20,171 nucleotides of DNA from Candidatus Methanoplasma sp. (GCA_031288985.1 JAITQH010000019.1:1-20171), one strand, 5' to 3'. Positions 1 through 7,740 are shown, counted from the first letter of the stretch. The notes: generated from the sequence alone by a model not told the origin. Numbers and translations are program-made.

Positions 1-1
1 G

Positions 2-952
2 ATGCTGCCCACGACGTCGTCGCGCGCCATAAGCAGCGCCTGCGGGACCTCCGACTTCGTGGAGACGTTCTGCAACGTGGAGCTCGACGCACAGACGCTG
101 AAGAAGATAGCCGAGGAAGTGGGCGGAGTCCTGGCGTGGGGCGGTTCGATGAACCTCGCCCCCGTCGACGACATGGTGATAAGCATAGAGCACCCGCTGG
201 GAATAAACCCGAGGGCGCAGATGCTCGCATCGATCCTCAGCAAGAAGCTGGCCATAGGGGCGACGCACCTGGTGGTGGACATACCCACCGGCGCCGGGGC
301 CAAGGCGCCGACGATAGAAGTGGCAAGGGCCTACGCCAGAGACTTCATGGATCTGGGCGAGAAACTGAATCTGCACATAGAATGCGCGATCACATACGCG
401 GATCAGCCGGTGGGAAGCGCCGTGGGTCCGATACTGGAGGCCAGGGAATGCATCCGCATCCTGGAGGGCGAGAAGCATCCTTCCAGCGTGATAGAGAAGG
501 CGTGCGAGATAGCGGGCATGATCCTGGAGATGGGAGGCATCCCGGACGGGAGGGAGAAGGCCGGAGAGATACTGTCGTCGGGGGCCGCCCTGAAGAAGTT
601 CAGGGAGATAGTCGGCGCCCAAGGCGGGGATCCCAACATAAAGTCATCCGATCTTGCGCCGGGAGCGTTCACGGCGGACGTGATATCCACCAAAGCGGGA
701 TACGTCCACTCGATCAAGAACAAGGACATAGTGTCCATAGCGAAGGCCGCCGGCGCGCCGGCGGACAAAGGCGCAGGTCTGCTGATATACAGGAAGAGAG
801 GACAGAGGGTGGAGAAGGGAGATCTTCTGTTCAGGATATACGGGGACAATGCGGCAAAGGTCGACCGCGCCAAAGAACTCTCCGCCAAGTACAAGCCCAT
901 CGAGATCGAAGGGATGCTGCTCAACAAGATCACGGCGGCAAAGGCGCGGTAA
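2..952 (+). CDS. deoA: AMP phosphorylase (archaeal thymidine phosphorylase family), 3' part
   Basis: This is the C-terminal part of a nucleoside-monophosphate phosphorylase. The archaeal enzyme splits AMP (also CMP and UMP) with phosphate into ribose 1,5-bisphosphate and free base, the entry to the archaeal AMP/RuBisCO salvage route. Visible family signatures are TSSRAISSACGTSD at the very start, a WGGSMNLAPVDD segment, IEHPLGINPRAQM, the glycine-rich PTGAGAKAP phosphate-binding region, and a C-terminal barrel-sandwich part (TKAGYVHSI to RVEKGDLLFRIYGD). About 316 residues are visible, whereas the archaeal family is about 500 long, so the gene begins upstream of the window; the Met at position 2 is internal. 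It ends in TAA one base before the next gene, suggesting co-transcription. No RuBisCO or ribose-1,5-bisphosphate isomerase gene lies in the window. Ordinary thymidine phosphorylase is the alternative. Confidence 0.9.
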   Translation: MLPTTSSRAISSACGTSDFVETFCNVELDAQTLKKIAEEVGGVLAWGGSMNLAPVDDMVISIEHPLGINPRAQMLASILSKKLAIGATHLVVDIPTGAGAKAPTIEVARAYARDFMDLGEKLNLHIECAITYADQPVGSAVGPILEARECIRILEGEKHPSSVIEKACEIAGMILEMGGIPDGREKAGEILSSGAALKKFREIVGAQGGDPNIKSSDLAPGAFTADVISTKAGYVHSIKNKDIVSIAKAAGAPADKGAGLLIYRKRGQRVEKGDLLFRIYGDNAAKVDRAKELSAKYKPIEIEGMLLNKITAAKAR

Positions 953-953
953 G

Positions 954-1739
954 ATGAAGGCGCTCTGCTTCACGGTCGATCTCGACAGGGATGCGAACAT
1001 TCCGATCCCCGGAAAGGCGGCGGCCGGATCCTTCGACAGAGGGGACGGCGCGGAGCCGAGGTTCGAATCCTCCGAGAAGGGGCTCGGAACCCTGTTGGAC
1101 ATCCTGAGCGGCATGGGAGCGAGGGCAACGTTCTTCGCCGAAGGAAGGACGTTGGAGATGATATCTTCCAAAGGCCTGTCGAAGCACGAGGTCGGGGTGC
1201 ACGGATACGATCACGAGGATCTGACGTCCCTGAGCGGCCACGATCTGCGCGTGTGCATGGGCAGGGCCGTCGGATCGGTCTGCAGAACGATCGGCAGGCG
1301 CCCCGTGAGCTTCCGCGCCCCGTACATGAAGATCGACGACAAGGTCTTGGAAGCTCTCCCCGAATTCGGCATAAGGTGCGATTCTTCGATGTACGCGCCG
1401 CTTAGCGAGTCGCCTATGCCCCGCAGGCTTCCCTGCGGAGTCACCGAGATCCCCGTGCCGGAAGGATCGGATCCCTCAGGAAAGAAGATCGCCGCATACC
1501 TTTGGCCGATGCATGAGGGCAAGAGGCGGCCGGAGGAATACGTCAGAATGGCCGCCGCGGTGAAGGAGGGGGTGTTCGTCCTCGCGACGCACACATGGCA
1601 TATGGCCGAGTCGCTGAACGGAGGGATAATGGATCCGAACGCAGTCCGCAGGAACGCCGAGGACGTTCAAAAGGTCATAGAAGAGGTAATAGGATTGGGG
1701 TTCGAGCCGATGACCGTGTCCGAGGCCTGCGTGAAATGA
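954..1739 (+). CDS. Polysaccharide deacetylase family protein (NodB homology)
   Basis: A 261-residue NodB-fold (carbohydrate esterase 4-like) deacetylase. Such enzymes remove N-acetyl groups from sugar polymers or sugars with a divalent metal. Motif 1 is TVDLDRD (residues 7-13), the Asp-X-Asp variant rather than the classical TFDD; motif 2 is H83-GYD-H87, the metal-binding HxxxH; motif 3 is R121-APY. An ATFF strand precedes motif 2, and a late THTWH stretch fits the motif 5 His region. No signal peptide or membrane segment is visible, so it is probably cytoplasmic. The start was taken at 954 because it follows the deoA stop by one base and opens directly into the first conserved strand (MKALCFTVDLD); the reading frame continues further upstream only inside deoA. 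The substrate is unknown; surface glycan or a nucleotide sugar is possible. Confidence 0.85.
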   Translation: MKALCFTVDLDRDANIPIPGKAAAGSFDRGDGAEPRFESSEKGLGTLLDILSGMGARATFFAEGRTLEMISSKGLSKHEVGVHGYDHEDLTSLSGHDLRVCMGRAVGSVCRTIGRRPVSFRAPYMKIDDKVLEALPEFGIRCDSSMYAPLSESPMPRRLPCGVTEIPVPEGSDPSGKKIAAYLWPMHEGKRRPEEYVRMAAAVKEGVFVLATHTWHMAESLNGGIMDPNAVRRNAEDVQKVIEEVIGLGFEPMTVSEACVK

Positions 1740-1762
1740 GCGTCTGCGCCGCCGCCGTTCTG

Positions 1763-1767
1763 TTTTT
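1763..1767 (+). terminator. Possible oligo-T terminator after the deacetylase gene
   Basis: A run of five T residues lies 24 bases after the deacetylase stop codon, in a gap between two transcription units. Archaeal RNA polymerase can terminate at T-rich stretches without a strong hairpin. The run is short, so support is weak. Confidence 0.3.
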
Positions 1768-1798
1768 CAGCCGCCTCCTCACACATCCAAGCGAGGCT

Positions 1799-1850
1799 CC
1801 TCTGTGCTGTACGGAGATCGGAGCTCCCAAAGATTTTTCGAGCACAGCGG
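1799..1850. repeat. Inverted repeat upstream of folD promoter
   Basis: The arms 1799-1808 and 1841-1850 pair in 9 of 10 positions, including the uninterrupted seven-base core CTGTGCT/AGCACAG, around a 32-base loop that itself contains the palindrome GGAGCTCC and a five-T run. It sits after the deacetylase gene and about 15 bases before the folD TATA box. It could be a 3' end structure of the upstream transcript or a DNA operator; the sequence does not decide. Confidence 0.4.
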
Positions 1851-1865
1851 CCGCAATGGTAGGAA

Positions 1866-1874
1866 TAATATAAT
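1866..1874 (+). promoter_or_regulatory. TATA box of the folD operon
   Basis: TAATATAAT stands out in GC-rich surroundings. Its centre is about 28 bases before the folD ATG, the usual TATA-to-start distance, so the transcript is probably leaderless or nearly so. No Shine-Dalgarno sequence precedes this ATG, in agreement. Confidence 0.65.
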
Positions 1875-1897
1875 AGCGCACCCTACGAACCCGACAT

Positions 1898-2791
1898 ATG
1901 ACGGGAGCCAGGCTCATTCTCGGGAAGGACGTGTCGGAGAGCATATACTCCGAGCTCAGAGTCAGGATACAGGCGCTCAAAAACAACGGAACGACCCCCG
2001 GCCTGGCGGTCGTCCTGGTCGGAGACGATCCGGCCTCTCAGGTCTACGTCAGAATGAAAGGGAAGATGTGCGAGGAACTGGGAATGAGGTCGCTGACGAT
2101 AACGCTCCCGCCCTCCGCGACCCAAGAGGAACTGTTGGCCAAGATCGGCGAGCTCAACCGCGACCCCGGGATCCACGGGTTCCTGGTGCAGCTTCCTCTT
2201 CCCGGACACATGGACGAGGAAGAGGTCATAAACGCCATAGATCCGAGAAAGGACGTGGACTGCTTCCACCCTTCCAACGTCGGCAGGATGCTCATAGGAA
2301 ATCCTGATTTTCTTCCGGCGACCCCGGCGGGAGTTCAGCAGATGCTTATAAGGTCGGGCATAGATACGAGCGGCAGGCATGTTGTCGTGGTAGGCAGGAG
2401 CAACATAGTCGGGAAGCCCATGGCGGCCATGATGCTGCAGAAGGGAAAAGGGGCAGACTCGACGGTGACGGTGGTGCATTCGAGGACGAAGGATCTTCCG
2501 TCGGCAACGCGTCAAGCCGACATACTGATAGTCGCCATAGGAAAACCGAAGTTCATAACGGCGGATATGGTGAAGGACGGCGCGGTGGTGATAGACGTCG
2601 GGACGAACAGGGTCGACGACCCTTCGTCGCCGAAAGGATCCAGACTGGTGGGCGATGTGGACTTCGACGCGGTCAGGGAGAAGGCGTCGGCGATCTCGCC
2701 CGTGCCGGGAGGCGTGGGGCCGATGACGATATGCATGCTAATGGCGAACACAGTGGCCGCGGCAGAGATGGCGGCCGAGGTGATCAGATGA
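1898..2791 (+). CDS. folD: Methylenetetrahydrofolate dehydrogenase / methenyltetrahydrofolate cyclohydrolase FolD
   Basis: A 297-residue cytoplasmic bifunctional enzyme interconverting 5,10-methylene-, methenyl- and 10-formyl-tetrahydrofolate with NAD(P). Key residues are visible: Y50 and K54 in YVRMKGK, Q98 in FLVQLPLP, D121 in KDVDCFHP, the Rossmann segment VVVVGRSNIVGKPMA, VIDVGTNRVDD, and the C-terminal PVPGGVGPMTICML signature. Two common positions differ: PCTP reads PATP, and KDVDGF reads KDVDCF. Length is normal. It opens an apparent five-gene operon, starts at an ATG placed for leaderless transcription, and its TGA overlaps the next ATG. Methanomassiliicoccales are known to lack the tetrahydromethanopterin C1 pathway, so folate-based C1 supply for biosynthesis is the probable role. 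Confidence 0.95.
   Translation: MTGARLILGKDVSESIYSELRVRIQALKNNGTTPGLAVVLVGDDPASQVYVRMKGKMCEELGMRSLTITLPPSATQEELLAKIGELNRDPGIHGFLVQLPLPGHMDEEEVINAIDPRKDVDCFHPSNVGRMLIGNPDFLPATPAGVQQMLIRSGIDTSGRHVVVVGRSNIVGKPMAAMMLQKGKGADSTVTVVHSRTKDLPSATRQADILIVAIGKPKFITADMVKDGAVVIDVGTNRVDDPSSPKGSRLVGDVDFDAVREKASAISPVPGGVGPMTICMLMANTVAAAEMAAEVIR
2777..2785 (+). promoter_or_regulatory. Shine-Dalgarno site for kptA
   Basis: GAGGTGATC, a nine-base match to the complement of the archaeal 16S rRNA 3' end, lies in the last codons of folD (Glu-Val-Ile) and fixes the kptA start at 2788, two bases downstream. Confidence 0.6.
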
Positions 2792-3444
2792 TAAAGGAAT
2801 GCGACGAACACGGATACTTCCGCAATGAATCCTGCCCGGTATGCGGGGAGGAAGGGAAGTTCCTGATGAGCGACTACGAAGTCGAGAAAATGGGAAGGCT
2901 TATGGCAGGCATCCTGAGGCACGGCAAGTACGACCTGCCCATGGACGGCCAGGGATTCGTGGACATCCGCGACATAATCGCGGTCGCGCAGGAGAGGAAC
3001 CCGCGCATGAAATGGCTCAGGCCCCACCACATAGAGGCGCTTGTGGAGACCGACCCCAAAGGGCGGTATCAGATATCGGGATCCGATCTCAGGGCGACCT
3101 ACGGCCACACAATAGAGCTGGATCTCAAACTCCCCACGGACGACATCCCGGCCATACTGTACTATCCGACGACGGAAGAGGAATGCGGCGCCCTGATGGA
3201 GGCCGGCATATTCCCCACAGACAGAGCGATGGTCCACCTTTCGGCGACCGCCCGCGATGCGTTCAGGGCAGGCTCGGTCAGATCCGAGGACCCCATAATC
3301 CTGGCTGTCGACACGGTCGGATGCATCGATGCGGGCATAGAGATCGGGAAGGCCGCCCGGACGGTGTATCTGTGCGACCAAGTGCCCTCCGAGTTCCTCA
3401 GCATTGCCGAGGAGGAAGACGATCCCGAGGACGAAGAGGACTGA
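2788..3444 (+). CDS. kptA: RNA 2'-phosphotransferase (Tpt1/KptA family)
   Basis: A 218-residue enzyme of the family that transfers an RNA 2'-phosphate to NAD+, releasing nicotinamide and ADP-ribose 1'',2''-cyclic phosphate. The N-terminus is a small zinc-ribbon-like element (C5, H8, C16, C19), as in other archaeal members. The winged-helix part carries LRHGKYDLPMD with R44-H45; then LRATYGH with R102; then FRAGSVR with R160 and R165 before IILAVD, giving the Arg-His-Arg-Arg set of the family. The usual YHGT-like motif reads LYYPTT (about 124-129), a deviation. The tail is very acidic. The start overlaps the folD stop (ATGA). Archaea join tRNA halves mainly with RtcB, which leaves no 2'-phosphate, so the true substrate is unclear; RNA or DNA 5'-ADP-ribosylation is an alternative activity of the family. 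Confidence 0.9.
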   Translation: MIKECDEHGYFRNESCPVCGEEGKFLMSDYEVEKMGRLMAGILRHGKYDLPMDGQGFVDIRDIIAVAQERNPRMKWLRPHHIEALVETDPKGRYQISGSDLRATYGHTIELDLKLPTDDIPAILYYPTTEEECGALMEAGIFPTDRAMVHLSATARDAFRAGSVRSEDPIILAVDTVGCIDAGIEIGKAARTVYLCDQVPSEFLSIAEEEDDPEDEED

Positions 3445-3446
3445 GC

Positions 3447-4397
3447 ATGGTCCTTATCCTCCGGCCGGATGAGGTCGAGAAGAAATACGGCAAGCTGTTC
3501 TGTCAGGGGTTCCTGACGATGGTCGACGAAGAGAGAGGCGTCGCCCAAATAGTCGAGAAGTGCATAGCGCGGGGGCCCGGCGAGTGGGACGTGGTCAACC
3601 GCCGGCGCGCCGGCGGGGTCATAACCAACATCAGGATGGACGGCCAGACGATAGTCATGGACGCCGCGATCGGCGAGAAGGAACTCAACTTCGGCCCCGT
3701 CTCCGCCGAACTCGGAGGACAGGGGCTGGCGGCGCTGAAGGTTGACGGAGACAGGGTCATAACCACATGGCAGGGCATAGCCGGGGCCACCGTCGGCATC
3801 GGCGCGTGCATAGCGCAGTCACCGGGCGTCATAGAGACCAGATATCCGGACGATTTCAAGATCGGAGGGGCGCACGCCGCACGCGTCGACATCGTCACGC
3901 CCAAGACCGTCCGCGTCATAATCGGCATAGACGACACGGACACGAAAGAGAAAGGGGCGTCGTGGGTCACGTCGCTGAAGATGGCAGCCGCCTGCCCGAT
4001 CGGGACGTTCATAGAACATAAGATAATACAACTCAATCCGAAGGTCCCCAGCAAGACCACCAACTGCTGCTCCACCGCCGTGTCATTCGCGGTCAGGGAG
4101 GAGGACATACCCGCGCTGGTGGAATTCTGCGTGGATTTCGTCAAAAAGGAGTCGTTCTCCCAAGGCTCGGCGATGACGGTCTTCAAAGGGCTGAGGATAC
4201 CGGACGGGCTGAGCGAGTTCGGCTGGAAGGCCAAGAGCATCCTGTTCACGAGGGAGGACGCCGTCAGGGCCGCAGAGGAGAATGGGGTCCAGATAATAGC
4301 CGTCACAGGCCTCGCCGGCGTGATAGGGGCCGTTGCCGCCGTGGGATGCTTCGACATGGGCGGCCGGGCGGCCGGGGTCCCCGAGGACTTTGGGTGA
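3447..4397 (+). CDS. mmp11: Methanogenesis marker protein 11
   Basis: A 316-residue protein matching the methanogen-restricted marker protein 11 family, whose function is not established. The most distinct signature is GIDDTDTKEKGASW (residues 160-173). A GIDDTD motif is shared with TiaS, the enzyme that adds agmatine to tRNA-Ile, where the aspartates bind Mg-ATP, which suggests a nucleotide-dependent reaction. A Gly/Ala-rich C-terminus (GLAGVIGAVAAVGCFDMGGRAAG) follows. No membrane segment or signal peptide is convincing. The ATG is two bases after the kptA stop, within the folD operon, and its own stop TGA lies inside the Shine-Dalgarno sequence of uppS. The presence of this gene is the strongest single sign that the host makes methane. 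A tRNA-modifying TiaS paralogue is the alternative reading. Confidence 0.85.
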   Translation: MVLILRPDEVEKKYGKLFCQGFLTMVDEERGVAQIVEKCIARGPGEWDVVNRRRAGGVITNIRMDGQTIVMDAAIGEKELNFGPVSAELGGQGLAALKVDGDRVITTWQGIAGATVGIGACIAQSPGVIETRYPDDFKIGGAHAARVDIVTPKTVRVIIGIDDTDTKEKGASWVTSLKMAAACPIGTFIEHKIIQLNPKVPSKTTNCCSTAVSFAVREEDIPALVEFCVDFVKKESFSQGSAMTVFKGLRIPDGLSEFGWKAKSILFTREDAVRAAEENGVQIIAVTGLAGVIGAVAAVGCFDMGGRAAGVPEDFG

Positions 4398-4401
4398 TCC
4401 C

Positions 4402-5181
4402 ATGCACACGCCGAAGGTCATCTCGAAGACCGCATACTCCCAATACGAAAGGAGGCTCACCAAGGAGATAATGGAAGGCCCCGTGCCGAAGCATGTGGCG
4501 ATCATCATGGACGGAAACAGGAGATACGCCGTCGAGATACTCGAGTCGGGCGTTTCCGACGGCCACAGGAGAGGCGAGCAGAAGATCGAGGAGATGCTCG
4601 ACTGGTGCCTCAACCTCAAGATCCCGTACATCACGGTGTACGCATTCTCTTCGGAGAACTTCTCCCGCGACAGGGACGAGGTCGACTTTCTCATGGATCT
4701 TTCCGAGGCCGCCCTTTACAGGATGGCGGACGACCCCCGCGTGCATGAGAACAAGGTGCGCATAAGGGTCCTCGGCAGTCTGACGGACCTGCCCGACAAA
4801 GTGCAGGAGGCCATAGAGTACGCGGACGCACGCACCGCAGGCTACTCCGATTACAGTTTCAACGTGGCCATGGCCTACGGAGGCCGCCAGGAGATATTGG
4901 CCGCCGTAAGGAAGATCGCGGCGGAGGTGAAGGACGGGAGGCTGGAGATCGCCGACATATCCGAGGACAAGTTCTCAAGCCATCTGTACACCTACGACAT
5001 GCCCGATCCCGACCTCGTTCTGCGCACTTCGGGAGAGATCCGCATATCCAACTTCCTCCTGTGGCAGATGGCCTACTCCGAACTGTATTTCACGGACGTG
5101 TACTGGCCGGGCTTCAGGTACATAGACTTCCTCAGGGCGGTGAGGTCCTTCCAGCAGCGCGTGAGGCGCTACGGGGTCTGA
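4402..5181 (+). CDS. uppS: Cis-prenyltransferase (undecaprenyl/dolichyl-type polyprenyl diphosphate synthase)
   Basis: A 259-residue enzyme that extends an allylic diphosphate with isopentenyl diphosphate in cis, producing the long polyprenyl carrier used in archaea for glycan transfer. The five family blocks are present: HVAIIMDGNRRYA with catalytic D37, GHRRGEQK, TVYAFSSENFSRDRDEVDFLM, NVAMAYGGRQEI, and DPDLVLRTSGEIRISNFLLWQ followed by AYSELYF. The start at 4402 was chosen because GGGTGATCC (4392-4400) gives a strong ribosome site, although very close to the ATG; upstream in-frame Met codons lie inside mmp11. Length is typical. It follows mmp11 by four bases and precedes the radical SAM gene by four. 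The chain length of the product cannot be read from the sequence. Confidence 0.93.
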   Translation: MHTPKVISKTAYSQYERRLTKEIMEGPVPKHVAIIMDGNRRYAVEILESGVSDGHRRGEQKIEEMLDWCLNLKIPYITVYAFSSENFSRDRDEVDFLMDLSEAALYRMADDPRVHENKVRIRVLGSLTDLPDKVQEAIEYADARTAGYSDYSFNVAMAYGGRQEILAAVRKIAAEVKDGRLEIADISEDKFSSHLYTYDMPDPDLVLRTSGEIRISNFLLWQMAYSELYFTDVYWPGFRYIDFLRAVRSFQQRVRRYGV

Positions 5182-5185
5182 CGGC

Positions 5186-6910
5186 ATGGACGACATAATC
5201 TTTCTCCACGCCCCGAGCGTCTACGACTTCAGGAAGAGGCCGATATTCTACGGACCCGTGAGCGACGTCATCCCCTCGTCGCCGGTGTTCGAAATGTACC
5301 CCATAGGGTTCATGACCATATCCGCCCATCTCGAAGCGGCCGGATTCCGTACAAGGATCGTCAATCTGGCGGTCCAAATGCTCGCCGACCCCAAGTTCGA
5401 CGCCGAGAAGAAGATCGGGAAGCTTGACGCCGATGTTTTTGCCATCGATCTTCACTGGATGCCGCACGCCCATGGGGCGCTGGAGGTCGCAAAGCTGGTC
5501 AAGAAGCATCATCCCGAGGCGAAGGTCGAACTCGGAGGGCTGACGTCGTCCTACTTCAGAGAGGAGCTGATCCGCAGGCCGGAGGTGGATCTCGTGATGT
5601 GCGGGGACGCCACCGAGGAGCCGACCGTACGGATGATGAGAGCTCTCAAGGACAGCGGAGACCTGTCGGAGGTCCCCAATCTGGTGTGGAAGGATGAAGA
5701 AGGCAGGGTGCATGACAACGGCATAACCCACTGCCCGGAGTCTCTCGATGAGATAAAATTCGACTACGGCGTGATGATAAAGAACGTCATAAGGCACATG
5801 GACGTCAAAGGTGCGCTCCCTTGGCACGGTTGGGACAAGGTTCCGCTGACCTCCGTGTTCACAGTGCGCGGATGCTCCCTCAACTGCGCCGAATGCGGCG
5901 GATCCAATTACGCCAACAACCGCGTCGTGTGCAGGAAGAGGCCTGCCTACAGAAGCCCCGAGAAATTGGCGGAGGACATGGAGACGATCCAATCATATCT
6001 CGGGACCCCAATATTCATAGTCGGAGACCTGAGGCAGCACAGCACAGGCTACGCGGAGAGGTTCCTGAAGGAGGTAAAGGATCGGGCCATAGGAAATCAC
6101 GCGGTCATAGAGCTGTTCGGAGGAGCGGATCGCGAATATTTCAGGATGCTTGACCATGCCTTCGACGGAGGATGGAGCATAGAGTTCTCCCCGGACTCCC
6201 ATGACGAGAAGGTGAGATCCGCGCTGGGCAAAGGATACACCAATTCGGAGATCGAAAGTTCGATATCCTCCGCCTTTGAGAGCGGATGCTCAAGATTCGA
6301 TCTCTTCTACATGACCGGCCTCCCATTCCAGACCAGGGAATCTGCGCTGGACAGCGCGAGGGCCGCCGGAGGATTGTGGGATCTCGTCGGGAAAGATGAC
6401 CGTCTCTTCATATACAACGCGCCCTTCGCGCCCTTCGTGGATCCGGGCAGCAGGGCGTTCGAAGATCCGGAGAAGTGGGGATACAAGTTCTTCGCAAGGA
6501 CCCTGGAGGAGCACAGGAGGCTGCTGGAAGGGCCGTCCTGGAAGCATGTGCTGTCCTACGAGACGAAATGGATGACCCGCGGCAACATAGCCGAGACGTC
6601 CTACGACGCGGCCTTGGAACTCGCCGCCGCCGAGTTCGGAGCCGGCCGCATATCCAAAGACGCGTTGGACTCCCGCAGGGAAAGGACAGAGGTCGCCCGC
6701 GGCCTGATGCATAAGATAGACAGTATACTGACCATTGCGGACGCCGATAAGAGAGAGGCGGAGCTGTGGGGGATCAAAGAGGAAGGGATGCGCCTGATGA
6801 ACTCCACCGTGTGCGACAAAAGGGATCTGGACTGGGATGCCAAGTCCGTGTGGAGGAACTCTCCGAGGATGCTCTCCGGCCTCCTCAGGTCGGCGATCCG
6901 CCGCACATGA
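5186..6910 (+). CDS. B12-binding-domain type radical SAM protein (resembles Ta0216 family)
   Basis: A 574-residue protein with an N-terminal Rossmann-like cobalamin-binding-type domain (about 1-170) and a radical SAM barrel (about 215-430). The iron-sulfur motif is RGCSLNCAEC, Cys230, 234 and 237 in CxxxCxxC spacing, inside a VFTVRGCS strand. The N-terminal domain has the expected beta-alpha pattern (PIGFMTISAHLEAAGF, VFAIDLH, AKVELGGLTSSYF, DLVMCGDATEEP), but I see no DxHxxG motif for base-off cobalamin, so B12 binding is uncertain. The C-terminal 140 residues are helical and unassigned. From memory the arrangement fits the Thermoplasma Ta0216 family, of unknown reaction. It ends the folD operon, next to a polyprenyl synthase and mmp11. 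Its TGA touches the proC stop on the other strand. Confidence 0.85.
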   Translation: MDDIIFLHAPSVYDFRKRPIFYGPVSDVIPSSPVFEMYPIGFMTISAHLEAAGFRTRIVNLAVQMLADPKFDAEKKIGKLDADVFAIDLHWMPHAHGALEVAKLVKKHHPEAKVELGGLTSSYFREELIRRPEVDLVMCGDATEEPTVRMMRALKDSGDLSEVPNLVWKDEEGRVHDNGITHCPESLDEIKFDYGVMIKNVIRHMDVKGALPWHGWDKVPLTSVFTVRGCSLNCAECGGSNYANNRVVCRKRPAYRSPEKLAEDMETIQSYLGTPIFIVGDLRQHSTGYAERFLKEVKDRAIGNHAVIELFGGADREYFRMLDHAFDGGWSIEFSPDSHDEKVRSALGKGYTNSEIESSISSAFESGCSRFDLFYMTGLPFQTRESALDSARAAGGLWDLVGKDDRLFIYNAPFAPFVDPGSRAFEDPEKWGYKFFARTLEEHRRLLEGPSWKHVLSYETKWMTRGNIAETSYDAALELAAAEFGAGRISKDALDSRRERTEVARGLMHKIDSILTIADADKREAELWGIKEEGMRLMNSTVCDKRDLDWDAKSVWRNSPRMLSGLLRSAIRRT

Positions 6911-7708
6911 TCATTTTCCGCTCATCTCTTTGGAACGTTCGATGGAGGCGGCCACCGCTTTTCGGACCAATTCCTCGAATCCTCCCGAGTCAAGGATCTT
7001 CACGCCCTCGATCGTCGTCCCGCCCGGAGAGCACACATTATCGACGAGCGCCTCGGGCGTCATTCCCGCCTCAAGGGCCATCTTCCCTGCGCCGATCAGG
7101 GACTGCGCCGCCAGCTTCGTTGCGGCCTCCTTGGTCAGGCCCGCGTCCGTGCCGGCCCTGACGACCCCTTTAAGAAACATGTATACGAACGCCGGCGAGC
7201 TTCCGGACACGCCCGTGACCGCGTCGATGTCCTCTTCGCGGACCTCTTCGGCAAGACCTGTGGCGGAGAATATCCTCTCCACGAGTCTGACATCGTCATC
7301 CGTGGCGTTTCCTCTCGCAAAACCCGCCGCTCCCTCAAGCACTGCGCAGCAATGATTGGGCATGACCCTAACTATTCTGCTGTCTGGCACATATGAACTC
7401 AGAGTTTCGATCGTGATCCCGGCGGCTATGCTGATCAGAAGGTGATCCTTTCCCAGCCTCAATCCCTCGTCCTCGAACAGCCCTTTCACGTGCTTCGGTT
7501 TAACGGCAAGCACAAGGACCTTGGCCAGACGCGCCACTTCGTCTGCGCTTTCATACATCGCGACGCCGAGGCCGGAAACCCTCTTTCTGGTCTCTTCGGA
7601 CGGGGCGCAGGCGGCGATATCCTCCTTGGGATACACCCCTCTGGCAATAAGGCCCCTTATCATCGCCTCGGCCATTCTTCCTGCGCCTATGAACCCTATG
7701 GATGCCAT
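6911..7708 (-). CDS. proC: Pyrroline-5-carboxylate reductase
   Basis: A 265-residue cytoplasmic enzyme reducing 1-pyrroline-5-carboxylate to proline with NAD(P)H, the last step of proline synthesis. The N-terminus is the dinucleotide-binding GFIGAGRMAEAMIRGL; LVLAVKPKHV closes the Rossmann half; RVMPNHCCAVLEGAAGF is the typical central block (usually RVMPNTP); the C-terminal dimerisation domain contains DAVTGVSGSSPAFVYMF and the PGGTTIEGVKIL signature. Length is normal. It is the only minus-strand gene in the window and is monocistronic: its stop abuts that of the radical SAM gene with no gap, and its own promoter is back-to-back with that of fpo. The start at 7708 opens directly into the first beta strand and lies about 28 bases from a TATA-like box. 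Confidence 0.95.
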   Translation of the reverse strand: MASIGFIGAGRMAEAMIRGLIARGVYPKEDIAACAPSEETRKRVSGLGVAMYESADEVARLAKVLVLAVKPKHVKGLFEDEGLRLGKDHLLISIAAGITIETLSSYVPDSRIVRVMPNHCCAVLEGAAGFARGNATDDDVRLVERIFSATGLAEEVREEDIDAVTGVSGSSPAFVYMFLKGVVRAGTDAGLTKEAATKLAAQSLIGAGKMALEAGMTPEALVDNVCSPGGTTIEGVKILDSGGFEELVRKAVAASIERSKEMSGK

Positions 7709-7731
7709 GCTCCGCCCTTAAACGATGCACG

Positions 7732-7740
7732 GTTAATAAG
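7732..7740 (-). promoter_or_regulatory. TATA-like box of proC
   Basis: On the minus strand the sequence CTTATTAAC lies about 28 bases before the proC ATG, which fits a leaderless transcript. It is AT-rich against a GC-rich background. Confidence 0.5.

Noticed and set aside
1740..1897. A small gene or tRNA in the gap before folD
   Set aside because: No cloverleaf could be folded by eye, and the open frames there are extensions of other reading frames without motifs. Only the repeat and promoter remain.
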